Shown: one piece after another, positions 1 through 9,110 of the stretch | How positions within the stretch are numbered: the first letter of the stretch is position 1 | Layout of the letters: each line of letters opens with the position of its first letter | Assembly: GCA_002937505.1 (NCBI GenBank) | Contig: PTJY01000003.1 | Location: 1-64,000, forward strand | DNA length: 64,000 bases | Source of the DNA: Alphaproteobacteria bacterium MarineAlpha12_Bin1 | GTDB lineage: Bacteria; Pseudomonadota; Alphaproteobacteria; UBA6615 | Direction: 5' to 3' | Notes under the pieces: generated by a model | What the model saw: the letters and a program-made list of their open reading frames with translations, nothing else | Database searches by the model: none | Told to the model about the DNA's origin: nothing | Translations under genes and position numbers: made by a program

Positions 1-1221
1 CTTCTTCCTATTATTTCTTTTTTATCAAACACCGCCTCAGCTAAAGAAGATATTCATGTTCTGACTTCAATAAAACCTGTGCATTCCCTAGTTTCTTTGG
101 TCATGAAAGGAGTAGGCAATCCACAGCTTATTGTCCCTGGTGCTGCCTCACCTCATGGTTTTTCACTCAAACCATCTCAGGCAAAACTTATGGAAAAAGC
201 TGATATCATTTTTTGGATTGGCCCTAATCTAGAGACATTTTTGGAAAAACCATTACAGGTGATTTCTAATAAAGCAACTAAAATTAAGCTTATTGAAACT
301 CCTAAGCTTGAGAAATTAATGTTTCGTGCCGGTGGAAAATTTGAAGAACATGATCATGATCATGGAAAGCACGAAGATGAAAAGCATGATGATCATGGAA
401 AGCACAAAGATGAAAAGCATGATGATCATGGAAAGCACAAAGATGAAAAGCATGATGATCATGGAAAGCACGAAGATGAAAAGCATGATGATCATGGAAA
501 GCACGAAGATGAAAAGCATGATGATCATGGAAAGCACAAAGATGAAAAGCATGATGATCATGGAAAGCACAAAGATGAAAAGCATGATGATCATGGAAAG
601 CACAAAGATGAAAAGCATGATGATCATGGAAAGCACAAAGATGAAAAGCATGATGATCATGGAAAGCACGAAGATGAAAAGCATGATGATCATGGACATG
701 TAGGAAGTGGTTTTGATCCACATATTTGGCTTGATCCAACAAATGCCAAATTGATGTTAGAATACATTTCTCATGAACTGGAAGAAATTGATCCAGCTAA
801 CGCACGCACCTATGAGAAAAATTCTAAGGAAGCAAAACGAAAGATAGATGAAGTATCTTTAACAATTAAAAATGCCCTCACACCCTATAAAGAAAATGGG
901 TTCATCGTCTTTCATGATGCTTATCAATACTTCGAGAAACACTTCGACTTACAGGCATCAGGAGCCATTTCAATTCATCCTGAAACAGTGCCTGGAGCAC
1001 AAAGAATGAACGAAATCAGGCAAGCTCTGAACAACTCTTCTGTAAAATGTGTTTTTACAGAACCACAATTTGAATCTAAAGTTGTGAGAGCAATAATTGA
1101 AGGCACTGGAAAAAAATCAGTTGAAATTGATCCTATTGGTGCAAATTTAAAACCTGAAAAAAATCTCTACTTTAATCTTATTTCAGATATGGGTGAAGCA
1201 TTCGTTAAATGTCTCAGATAA
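1..1221 (+). CDS. znuA: Zinc ABC transporter substrate-binding protein (ZnuA-like), 5' truncated by window edge
   Basis: Frame 1 is open from base 1 (LLPIISFLSNTASAKEDIHVLTSIKPVHSLVSLV...), upstream of the track's GTG at 79, and includes signal-peptide-like sequence. HGFSLKPSQ, FDPHIWLDP and a His/Asp-rich loop are typical of ZnuA-type cluster 9 binding proteins. Confidence 0.9.
   Translation, partial: LLPIISFLSNTASAKEDIHVLTSIKPVHSLVSLVMKGVGNPQLIVPGAASPHGFSLKPSQAKLMEKADIIFWIGPNLETFLEKPLQVISNKATKIKLIETPKLEKLMFRAGGKFEEHDHDHGKHEDEKHDDHGKHKDEKHDDHGKHKDEKHDDHGKHEDEKHDDHGKHEDEKHDDHGKHKDEKHDDHGKHKDEKHDDHGKHKDEKHDDHGKHKDEKHDDHGKHEDEKHDDHGHVGSGFDPHIWLDPTNAKLMLEYISHELEEIDPANARTYEKNSKEAKRKIDEVSLTIKNALTPYKENGFIVFHDAYQYFEKHFDLQASGAISIHPETVPGAQRMNEIRQALNNSSVKCVFTEPQFESKVVRAIIEGTGKKSVEIDPIGANLKPEKNLYFNLISDMGEAFVKCLR
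349..699. repeat. In-frame 33-bp tandem repeat (unit HDDHGKH[K/E]DEK, ~10 copies) inside znuA
   Basis: The unit catgatgatcatggaaagcac(a/g)aagatgaaaag repeats back to back from 385 to 681. It is preceded by a variant first unit (349-384) and followed by a partial unit. Copies differ only at one a/g position. Confidence 0.97.
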
Positions 1222-1273
1222 TATTGGCTATGAGGGATAAAGAATTATAACAAGGCTAAGACATCATAATTAA

Positions 1274-2158
1274 TTAGAGAGCTTCACCCGACTGGGCTGA
1301 AAATATCGAACTATAGCCATCTGACCAATCTGGAGGAATTTGACAGGGCCTTGGATCATGTTCAGCCCATTTCACTGAGTTACCCCTAATAAGTTCATAT
1401 GCATGAGCTGAGGGATCTGGGTGCGGCGTATACGGTTTAGCGTCTGCGGAAGTGTAGCAATTTAAAAGAAGCGGCCTAGCAGAGATAGATTTGCTTTTAG
1501 GAGAAAAGTGAAGACATCTGCAATTGTGAATAGTTATAGATCCAGCAGGACCAAATAAATATTCTGTTTTCGACATATCAATCTTTGAGGAATCATTTTC
1601 GTTAAGACACCCCAACCATTGTCCATTTTCTCCATACTGATCATATAGCTGACCTAAATGGCTGTCAGGCATAACAGCAAGAGGTCCATTATCCATGTTT
1701 GTATCTTCTAAATAACAACCAATAGTAAAGACATTATAGTTGGTATGCGGGAAGAACTGCGCGTCTTGGTGCCACTTTACTGAATCACCTCCACCTGACC
1801 ATTTAAAGTTTAACTTCGAATGGTGAAAAACAACATTAGGACCAGCAAGATCAGAGGCTATGTCCGCTAATATACCACTTGCAAGATTCCAATACACTTC
1901 ATGCTTTTCATCTGGCCTTTTCAAACGACGCAACATAGGCCTTTCAGCTTTATGATCTGGGCCCAAATCATAGTCAGCACCAGATACGTTTATACCTTTG
2001 CTAGCTTCTATAAACTGATTTGTAACTTTAAGTAAATCCCTTAACAATCTGTTATCTATAACATTCTTAACTAAAATAAAACCATGAGAAAAATAGTGTT
2101 CACGCTGTTCTTGCGTGAGAATCTTTGCCTTACATCTAAGAATCTCATCGGGTGTCAT
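1274..2158 (-). CDS. Phytanoyl-CoA dioxygenase (PhyH) family protein
   Basis: KWHQDAQFFPH...GPLAVMPDSHLG...TIHNCRCLHFSPKS contains the HxD...H Fe(II) ligands of the PhyH family. Confidence 0.85.
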   Translation of the reverse strand: MTPDEILRCKAKILTQEQREHYFSHGFILVKNVIDNRLLRDLLKVTNQFIEASKGINVSGADYDLGPDHKAERPMLRRLKRPDEKHEVYWNLASGILADIASDLAGPNVVFHHSKLNFKWSGGGDSVKWHQDAQFFPHTNYNVFTIGCYLEDTNMDNGPLAVMPDSHLGQLYDQYGENGQWLGCLNENDSSKIDMSKTEYLFGPAGSITIHNCRCLHFSPKSKSISARPLLLNCYTSADAKPYTPHPDPSAHAYELIRGNSVKWAEHDPRPCQIPPDWSDGYSSIFSAQSGEAL

Positions 2159-2201
2159 ATAGAAAGCTCTTTGTAAAAATTAATGTTTATCGAGTTTATT
2201 C

Positions 2202-3176
2202 TTAAAAAGTTAGAATGACCGTGCCATTTGTTTTTCTATTTGAAATATCCTCATGAGCTTTACCAATCTCTTCAAGGTTATACTCATGTGTAATGTTCGC
2301 CTTTATAAAACCTCCAATTATCATCTCATTTACCTCTGTAATCATTCGATTGTTTTCCTCCTGAGTGCTATTGAAATCCTTTAATGAGGCTTTTGTAAAG
2401 ACAAGAGATTTGGAATTTAACTCCATAGCATCTATTGACGGAAGGAATCCTGATGAATGGCCATAATTGATAAACCATCCACGAGGCGCCAAAACCTTTA
2501 AATTGTTTTTGTATGCTGACAGTCCCACAGAATCATAAACAACCGGAACACCTTTATTATTGGTGATATCAAGAACTACATCAGAAAAATTATCTTGGTT
2601 ATAATTGATAACATAGTCACAACCATTTAGTTCTGCAACTTTAACCTTTTCTTTACTACCTACCGTTCCTATTACGATTACCCCTAAGTGCTTCGCCCAC
2701 TGTGTTAGGATACCGCCCATCCCTCCTGCTGCGGCATGTATTAATACTATATCTTCTGGCTTTAGAGGGTAGAGTTGTCGTAAGAGATATTGAGCCGTCA
2801 AACCACGAGTGCCAATTGCAACAGAGACTCTTGCATCTATTTCATTTGGTAATTTTTGTAGATGATGAGTATCGATAACTCTTTTCTCGGAATAACTACC
2901 AAGACTAAATCTATAAGATACTGTTTCACCAACTTTAAAATCATTAACCCCCGGACCAAGTTCCTCTATAATTCCTGCGCCTTCAATCCCCAATACAGCT
3001 GGGAGTTCTGGTTTATAGTAGTAAAGGCCTTCCCTCATTAACGGATCAGCTAAGTGTATAGCAGATGCTTGATGTCTAAGAACAACCTGTCTTGCACCTG
3101 GTTTCTCAAGTGTAACCTCTTCTACAGAAATTACTTCAGGCCCCCCAAATCTTCTAATTATAGCTGCTTTAGACAT
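2202..3176 (-). CDS. Quinone oxidoreductase-like MDR family protein
   Basis: MDR fold signatures: VLGIEGAGIIEELGPGVNDFKVGETV and LIHAAAGGMGGILTQWAKHLG. Confidence 0.85.
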   Translation of the reverse strand: MSKAAIIRRFGGPEVISVEEVTLEKPGARQVVLRHQASAIHLADPLMREGLYYYKPELPAVLGIEGAGIIEELGPGVNDFKVGETVSYRFSLGSYSEKRVIDTHHLQKLPNEIDARVSVAIGTRGLTAQYLLRQLYPLKPEDIVLIHAAAGGMGGILTQWAKHLGVIVIGTVGSKEKVKVAELNGCDYVINYNQDNFSDVVLDITNNKGVPVVYDSVGLSAYKNNLKVLAPRGWFINYGHSSGFLPSIDAMELNSKSLVFTKASLKDFNSTQEENNRMITEVNEMIIGGFIKANITHEYNLEEIGKAHEDISNRKTNGTVILTF

Positions 3177-3242
3177 GATGAACTCTTTAATTATTCATAG
3201 TCATCGTATTATAAATATAAATAATTATCCAAAAATATATTT

Positions 3243-4106
3243 ATGATATCCAACATTACGAAAACAGAGTTAATAATATTACATCTATTAATCAAAGGAT
3301 GGGCTGTGCTCAAAAAAAATAAATTTCTGACGTCTGAACAAAGCCAACGCTATGAGCTAGATGGATTTGTTTTTCCTATAAAGGTAATGGAGATTGAAGA
3401 AGCAAATAACTATGGTCGAAAGCTTCATAGTTATTGGAAAGACCCTTCTCAATTTATAAAGGGCAATAAACTGCAAAAAATACATCTTTTCACTCTCTGG
3501 ATGTCTGAAATTATAAGGCATAAAAAAATCCTTGATGCTGTTGAAGATGTATTAGGGCCAAACATTCTGTGCTGGACGACAACTCTATTTGTTAAGAAAC
3601 CAAAAGACCCAGGTTTTGTATCTTGGCACCAAGACGGAGAATACTGGGGATTGAACTCTCACAATGTAGTCACTGCTTGGTTAGCTCTCAGTCCAGCAAC
3701 AAGTAAAAATGGCTGTATGAAAATGATGCCAGGCTCACACAAATGGCCAGAAATCAGGCACATTGATACATTCGATGATAATAACCTGCTCTCTCGAGGT
3801 CAGGTCATTGATTGCAATATAGAAGAAGAGAAATCCGTAAAAATACAAATGAAGCCAGGTCAAATTTCTTTGCATCACGTAAATATAGCCCACTGTTCCG
3901 CCCCAAACACCACCAATCAACTAAGAATGGGGATCGCTATCAGATACATATGCCCTACGGTTAAGCAAATTAAGCATAAAAAGGATAGCGCAACATTGGT
4001 CCGCGGTGTAGATACGGAAGGCAATTTTGAACTAGAGCCAACACCTAAATCTAATTATTCACCTTCTGCGCTTAAACTCCATGAACGTGTTACCAATAAA
4101 TCGTAA
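3243..4106 (+). CDS. Phytanoyl-CoA dioxygenase (PhyH) family protein
   Basis: SWHQDGEYWGL...GCMKMMPGSHK...ISLHHVNIAHCSAPN...R contains the HxD...H...R motif. The true start may be the downstream GTG (VLKKNKFLTSEQ). Confidence 0.85.
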   Translation: MISNITKTELIILHLLIKGWAVLKKNKFLTSEQSQRYELDGFVFPIKVMEIEEANNYGRKLHSYWKDPSQFIKGNKLQKIHLFTLWMSEIIRHKKILDAVEDVLGPNILCWTTTLFVKKPKDPGFVSWHQDGEYWGLNSHNVVTAWLALSPATSKNGCMKMMPGSHKWPEIRHIDTFDDNNLLSRGQVIDCNIEEEKSVKIQMKPGQISLHHVNIAHCSAPNTTNQLRMGIAIRYICPTVKQIKHKKDSATLVRGVDTEGNFELEPTPKSNYSPSALKLHERVTNKS

Positions 4107-4125
4107 AACTCTCTTTAAGCAACTA

Positions 4126-4147
4126 ACGCCGACCTAAAAGTCGGCGT
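4126..4147. terminator. Hairpin between PhyH gene and tRNA-Lys, possible terminator
   Basis: Perfect 8-bp stem ACGCCGAC-CTAAAA-GTCGGCGT. No strong T tract follows. Confidence 0.45.
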
Positions 4148-4159
4148 CAGAAGTTTAAA

Positions 4160-4235
4160 TGGTGAGCCCGCCAGGTTTCGAACCTGGGACCTACTGATTA
4201 AAAGTCAGTTGCTCTACCTGCTGAGCTACGGGCCC
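4160..4235 (-). tRNA. tRNA-Lys (UUU), CCA encoded
   Basis: The reverse complement GGGCCCGTAGCTCAGCAGGTAGAGCAACTGACTTTTAATCAGTAGGTCCCAGGTTCGAAACCTGGCGGGCTCACCA folds as a cloverleaf. Loop CTTTTAA gives anticodon UUU. Confidence 0.97.
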
Positions 4236-4290
4236 TTAAAATGGGTTGATTTAGAATGAATTTAATATAGTTAGCCTTCATAAATTAATA

Positions 4291-4851
4291 TTACTGATCT
4301 GCATCTTGGGCAATCTGCATTTTTATTATGGAATCAGGGTCACTAACAGCTCCTCCCGACCCACTTCCTTTTTTTATCGCGTCAACATGCTCCATGCCTT
4401 CGGTTACTTTCCCCCAAACAGTATATTGGTTATCTAACCAGGGAGCATCCTTATAAACTATGAAGAATTGACTATCAGCACTATTGGGGTTTTGAGCGCG
4501 TGCCATGGAAACGACACCTCTCAGATGTTTTTCAGAAGAAAACTCTGCGTCAATGTTTTTGCCAGAACCCCCACTTCCCGTTCCAGTAGGATCACCCGTT
4601 TGTGCCATGAAGCCTTCTATAACTCTATGAAAAACAATACCATCATAGAACCCCTCTCTAACCAACTCCTTGATGCGTGTGACATGATTAGGTGCTAAAT
4701 CTGGTCTCATTTCTATGACAACACGCCCATCTTGCAAATCCATATATAACGTGTTTTCCATATCTAAATCCTTTTTTGACTGTGATTCAACGGGAGCAGT
4801 GAATATAAACGCTGTTACTACAAGAGCCTTAATAAACCATATGATCTTCAT
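4291..4851 (-). CDS. Peptidyl-prolyl cis-trans isomerase, cyclophilin type, with signal peptide
   Basis: FHRVIEGFMAQTGDPTGTGSGG...SADSQFFIVYKDAPWLDNQYTVWGKV is the cyclophilin core, preceded by an N-terminal hydrophobic signal. Confidence 0.93.
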   Translation of the reverse strand: MKIIWFIKALVVTAFIFTAPVESQSKKDLDMENTLYMDLQDGRVVIEMRPDLAPNHVTRIKELVREGFYDGIVFHRVIEGFMAQTGDPTGTGSGGSGKNIDAEFSSEKHLRGVVSMARAQNPNSADSQFFIVYKDAPWLDNQYTVWGKVTEGMEHVDAIKKGSGSGGAVSDPDSIIKMQIAQDADQ

Positions 4852-4887
4852 TACACACCTATTACACCAAGAAACAAAATTTATCTA

Positions 4888-5406
4888 TTACCTTCGACCA
4901 GACAGCACCTTTTCATACCGTTCAGAAACTCGTTCAGCGACCCGTGAGGAAACAAAGGTTGATATATCCCCGCCTAATGCAGCAATTTCTTTAACTAATC
5001 GAGAAGCAATGAATTGATGATTTTCAGAAGCCATTAGAAATATGGTTTCAATATCAGGCTTTAAGCGTGAATTCATTCCCACCATTTGAAACTCATATTC
5101 AAAATCAGAGACAGCCCTAAGCCCACGAATTATAAAGCTTGCATCATGATCAGCAGCAAAATGAACTAGCAAAGAGTCAAAAGGCCTAACCGAAACTCTG
5201 TCCGATATGCCCATATTCTTTATTTCATCACTAACCATTTCGGCTCTTTCTTCAAGAGAAAACAAAGGACCTTTTCCAGCATTAATGGCCACACCTACAA
5301 CCAGCTTATCCACCGTTTTAGACGCTCTACCTATAATGTCTATATGACCATTAGTTATTGGATCAAAAGTTCCTGGATAAACACCTATTCGTTCGAGTTT
5401 ACTCAT
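4888..5406 (-). CDS. coaD: Phosphopantetheine adenylyltransferase
   Basis: [28 protein letters not shown] contains the TNGH motif. The track ORF (to 5529) over-extends. The ATG at 5404-5406 overlaps the gyrA stop. Confidence 0.93.
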   Translation of the reverse strand: MSKLERIGVYPGTFDPITNGHIDIIGRASKTVDKLVVGVAINAGKGPLFSLEERAEMVSDEIKNMGISDRVSVRPFDSLLVHFAADHDASFIIRGLRAVSDFEYEFQMVGMNSRLKPDIETIFLMASENHQFIASRLVKEIAALGGDISTFVSSRVAERVSERYEKVLSGRR

Positions 5407-8194
5407 CCACCTCCTCCAATGCATCATCAGAACTTGGCAAAGTTTCACCCTCTTCATCTTTATCATGACTATCGATGCTCGTATCGTCGTGCATCGGCGT
5501 AACTGTAACCACATTTTCATCTGTAGCAATACGAAACAAAGTCACACCCCTAGTGCTTCTCCCAGCAATTCTAATTTCCGATACGCCAGTACGTATTAAT
5601 TGGCCTCCATCTGTCATCATTACTAATTCAGTACCTGATTCAACAGGAAAAGATGAAACAACAGAATTTCCTTCAATTTTAGCTAAATCAATATTAGCTA
5701 TTCCCTGCCCACCTCTACCGGCAACTCGATATTCATAAGCAGAACTCCTCTTTCCAAATCCTTTTGCCGTAACAGTCAGAACAAATTGCTCCCGTAGAGC
5801 CATTTCTTTATAAAGGTCGTCAGATAGGGTTAGCTCCCCATCATTAAAGTTTTGATCATCTTCAACAAATCTTTCTGAATCAGCCACCTCTTCAGTGACA
5901 CCAAGCTCCAACCTTTCAACACGGCTCCTCTTTAGATAAGCAGCTCTCTCGGTCGTGCTATAGTCAGTATGATTGAGTAAAGACATAGAAATTACCTTAA
6001 CTCCTTTGGGTAATTTAATTCCCCTCACACCCGTAGAATTTCTTCCTTGAAAAACTCTCACATCTGTAAGCTTAAAACGAATACATTTTGCGCCCGTCGT
6101 GGCCAGTAATATATCATCTTTCTCATCACAGGTTGCTACCCCAATCAGATGATCATCTGAGCCAAGTTTCATAGCGATTTTGCCATTCGCTTTTACTTGA
6201 ACAAAGTCTGACAGCCTATTACGCCTGACATTTCCACTTGAAGTGGCAAACATAACAAAAAGGTCATTCCAACTCTCTTCATCTTCGGGCAATGGCATTA
6301 AAGTTGTTATCGTTTCTCCTTCCTCCAATGGCAGTAAATTAACCATAGCTTTCCCGCGACCTGTCGGGGAACCAATAGGCAGCTTATAAACTTTCATTTT
6401 ATAAACCATACCTTTTGAAGAAAAAAACAAAACAGGTGTATGCGTATTCAGGACAAATACCTGGCTAACAAAATCATCATCGCGAGTTGCCATTCCCGCT
6501 CGACCCTTGCCTCCCCTGCGTTGAGCCCTATAATTGGATAATGGAACCCTTTTAATATACCCTCCGTGAGTTACAGTAACGACCATATCTTCCCGTTGAA
6601 TTAAATCTTCAAGATCATGCTCAAACTCCGCATCAATGATTTCTGTTCTTCGGCTATCCGCAAATTCCTCACGCATTTCTAACAGTTCAGATTTCATTAT
6701 CCCAAAGAGTTTTTGTCGACTTTCTAGAACACTCAAATATTCACGTATTTCATCCACTAATGATGATAAGTCTTTGGCAATTTTATCTCTTTCTAGGCCA
6801 GTCAGCCTATGTAAACGAAGTTCTAGAATAGCCTTGGCTTGTTCATCAGAAAGAACATAATTATTTTCTTCGTCAACCCCTCTGCCCGGTTCATCTATCA
6901 ATTCTATAAGTGGAGTAACTTCTAGTGCTGGCCATTTTTTTGATTTAAGTACAGCACGAGCTGTTACTGCATCTTTGGCAGAACGGATAATTGAAATAGC
7001 ATCATCTAAGTTAGCTATAGCAACGGCCAGTCCAACCAAAACATGAGCTCTATCTCTTGCTTTACTCAACTCATATATCGTTCGACGCGTTATTACCTCT
7101 TCGCGAAACTCTACAAAGGCAGAAATAATTCTTTTGATATCTAAGAGTTCAGGTTGACCTCCATTCAGCGCTAACATATTGACGCCAAATGTTGTTTGAA
7201 GAGGGGTGTATCTAAATAATTGGGCTAGAACCACTTCTGGTTCACTATCCTTTTTTAACTCGACAACAACCCTTAGACCTTGCCTATCTGATTCATCCCT
7301 AAGGTCACTAATGCCTTCAACGGTTTTATCATTAGCAATCTCTGCTATTCTTTCTATCATTCTAGATTTATTGACCTGGTAGGGTATTTCCGTAATCACA
7401 ACAGCCTTTCGACCATTTACAATATCTTCGAAATGTGTTCTCGCTCGCATTAAAACTGAGCCTCGTCCAGTATGAAATGCTGAACGAACACCATTAGAAC
7501 CTATAATAAGTCCCCCTGTGGGAAAATCTGGGCCCTTCATATATTGCATCAAATCATCTATAGACAAATTAGGATCATCTATATAAGCACAGCAAGCATC
7601 AATAACCTCACCAAGATTGTGTGGCGGTATGTTCGTTGCCATTCCAACAGCAATTCCACCTGCTCCGTTAACAAGCAAATTTGGGTATTGGGCTGGCAAT
7701 ACCACCGGCTCTTGACGACTTTCATCATAGGTTGGCTGAAAATCGACTGTATCTCGATCGATGTCTTCAATTAGAGCGTGGGCCGCTTTAGACATACGAG
7801 ATTCTGTATATCTCATGGCAGCAGGTGGATCGCCATCCATAGAACCAAAATTTCCCTGTCCATCTATTAACTCTAAACGCAAAGAAAAATACTGGGCCAT
7901 GCGAACCATTGCATCGTAAATTGCAGAATCACCATGCGGATGATATTTTCCCATTACCTCACCAACAGTCTGTGCTGACTTACGATAAGGCCTGTTATAT
8001 TCGTAGCCGCCTACCTTCATGGCGTATAATATTCGTCGATGAACTGGCTTTAATCCGTCTCGAACGTCGGGAAGCGCGCGAGAAACAATCACACTCATCG
8101 CATAAGATAAATACGAAGAGCGCATTTCATCTTCAATTGTCACCGGGGACACATCATTATCAGGAGGAATCGATGATTCTATTTGATCGGTCAA
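5399..8194 (-). CDS. gyrA: DNA gyrase subunit A
   Basis: [48 protein letters not shown] and [11 protein letters not shown] (GyrA box). Confidence 0.98.
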   Translation of the reverse strand: MTDQIESSIPPDNDVSPVTIEDEMRSSYLSYAMSVIVSRALPDVRDGLKPVHRRILYAMKVGGYEYNRPYRKSAQTVGEVMGKYHPHGDSAIYDAMVRMAQYFSLRLELIDGQGNFGSMDGDPPAAMRYTESRMSKAAHALIEDIDRDTVDFQPTYDESRQEPVVLPAQYPNLLVNGAGGIAVGMATNIPPHNLGEVIDACCAYIDDPNLSIDDLMQYMKGPDFPTGGLIIGSNGVRSAFHTGRGSVLMRARTHFEDIVNGRKAVVITEIPYQVNKSRMIERIAEIANDKTVEGISDLRDESDRQGLRVVVELKKDSEPEVVLAQLFRYTPLQTTFGVNMLALNGGQPELLDIKRIISAFVEFREEVITRRTIYELSKARDRAHVLVGLAVAIANLDDAISIIRSAKDAVTARAVLKSKKWPALEVTPLIELIDEPGRGVDEENNYVLSDEQAKAILELRLHRLTGLERDKIAKDLSSLVDEIREYLSVLESRQKLFGIMKSELLEMREEFADSRRTEIIDAEFEHDLEDLIQREDMVVTVTHGGYIKRVPLSNYRAQRRGGKGRAGMATRDDDFVSQVFVLNTHTPVLFFSSKGMVYKMKVYKLPIGSPTGRGKAMVNLLPLEEGETITTLMPLPEDEESWNDLFVMFATSSGNVRRNRLSDFVQVKANGKIAMKLGSDDHLIGVATCDEKDDILLATTGAKCIRFKLTDVRVFQGRNSTGVRGIKLPKGVKVISMSLLNHTDYSTTERAAYLKRSRVERLELGVTEEVADSERFVEDDQNFNDGELTLSDDLYKEMALREQFVLTVTAKGFGKRSSAYEYRVAGRGGQGIANIDLAKIEGNSVVSSFPVESGTELVMMTDGGQLIRTGVSEIRIAGRSTRGVTLFRIATDENVVTVTPMHDDTSIDSHDKDEEGETLPSSDDALEEVDE

Positions 8195-8375
8195 TGTATT
8201 AATTCAATATTTTAAGTCTATTCAGGATTCTAAATACTAACACCGAGTCGGTGATATTATTAGTCTATACAATAGAGGATAATGGCGAATCTAACAAGGA
8301 AATCCAGTGATTTTGAAAAATCAAAACGTAATATATACAGACTACGGATAGATCAAATTATTGATAAAATAATAA

Positions 8376-8858
8376 TTAGAACGGAATTTCATCATCCAAA
8401 TCGTTAACAGATTTACTACCATCACTTGAGGTGTTTTTGCTTGTCTGATCCAGAGAAGTAGAAGCGTCATCACCAAAATGATTTATTTCTGAATCGCTAC
8501 CACCCCCCCTAGAATCTAGCATGGTTAACTCTCCACGAAAGCGTTGTAATACAACTTCGGTAGAATATTTCTCAATGCCTTGTTGATCCGTCCATTTTCG
8601 AGTTTGAAGTTGCCCTTCTATGTATAATTTTGAACCTTTTTTTACATATTTCTCACAAACATCAACTAATCTCTGATCAAAAACGACCACACGGTGCCAC
8701 TCAGTGCGCTCCTGCCGCTCCCCAGTATTTTTATCATTCCAAGTCTCAGAGGTTGCCAAAGACAGGTTACATACTTTATCCCCTGAATTCATGGATCTTA
8801 CCTCAGGGTCTCGTCCAATATTTCCTACTAAAATAACCTTGTTTACACTGCCAGCCAT
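8376..8858 (-). CDS. ssb: Single-stranded DNA-binding protein
   Basis: N-terminal OB fold [21 protein letters not shown] and acidic C-terminal tip DLDDEIPF. Confidence 0.97.
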   Translation of the reverse strand: MAGSVNKVILVGNIGRDPEVRSMNSGDKVCNLSLATSETWNDKNTGERQERTEWHRVVVFDQRLVDVCEKYVKKGSKLYIEGQLQTRKWTDQQGIEKYSTEVVLQRFRGELTMLDSRGGGSDSEINHFGDDASTSLDQTSKNTSSDGSKSVNDLDDEIPF

Positions 8859-9110
8859 CTCTATTTCCCCTAATTATTGGAGTTTATAAGAAAAACGAGT
8901 AATCCAAACGGTGGATCACTAAACTTACATATGATGTTATATTCCAACAAGCGGAGCTTCGCCCACTTAATTAAATTTATGTTATTATATATTCTTGTTT
9001 TGTTCTAACATCAAGAAGTTCATTTTAATCAAACTTTTTTCTTATAGATACACAGTGATAATGGTAAATAATATTTATGTATAGAAAAAATCAATTCTTC
9101 GTCCATTAAA

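Noticed and set aside
302-742. Long overlapping ORFs on both strands (146, 135 and 125 aa) across the ZnuA repeat
   Set aside because: A 33-bp repeat unit without stops stays open in several frames. The translations (HLCAFHDHHAF, MIIMLFIFVLS, ESTKMKSMMIM) are artefacts of repeat periodicity.
7900-7960. Possible quinolone-resistance substitution in the GyrA QRDR
   Set aside because: The region reads [18 protein letters not shown]; the Ser and Asp at the usual resistance positions are retained.
8241-8253. CACCGAGTCGGTG, identical to the terminal hairpin core of the S. pyogenes tracrRNA/sgRNA scaffold
   Set aside because: It is a short dyad that can occur by chance. There is no repeat-antirepeat, CRISPR array or cas gene in the window and no T tract after it.
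9002-9021. GTTC...GTTC upstream of uvrA and ssb as a possible alphaproteobacterial LexA box
   Set aside because: The spacing is 12 nt, not the GTTC-N7-GTTC expected, and no other pair is present in the intergenic region.
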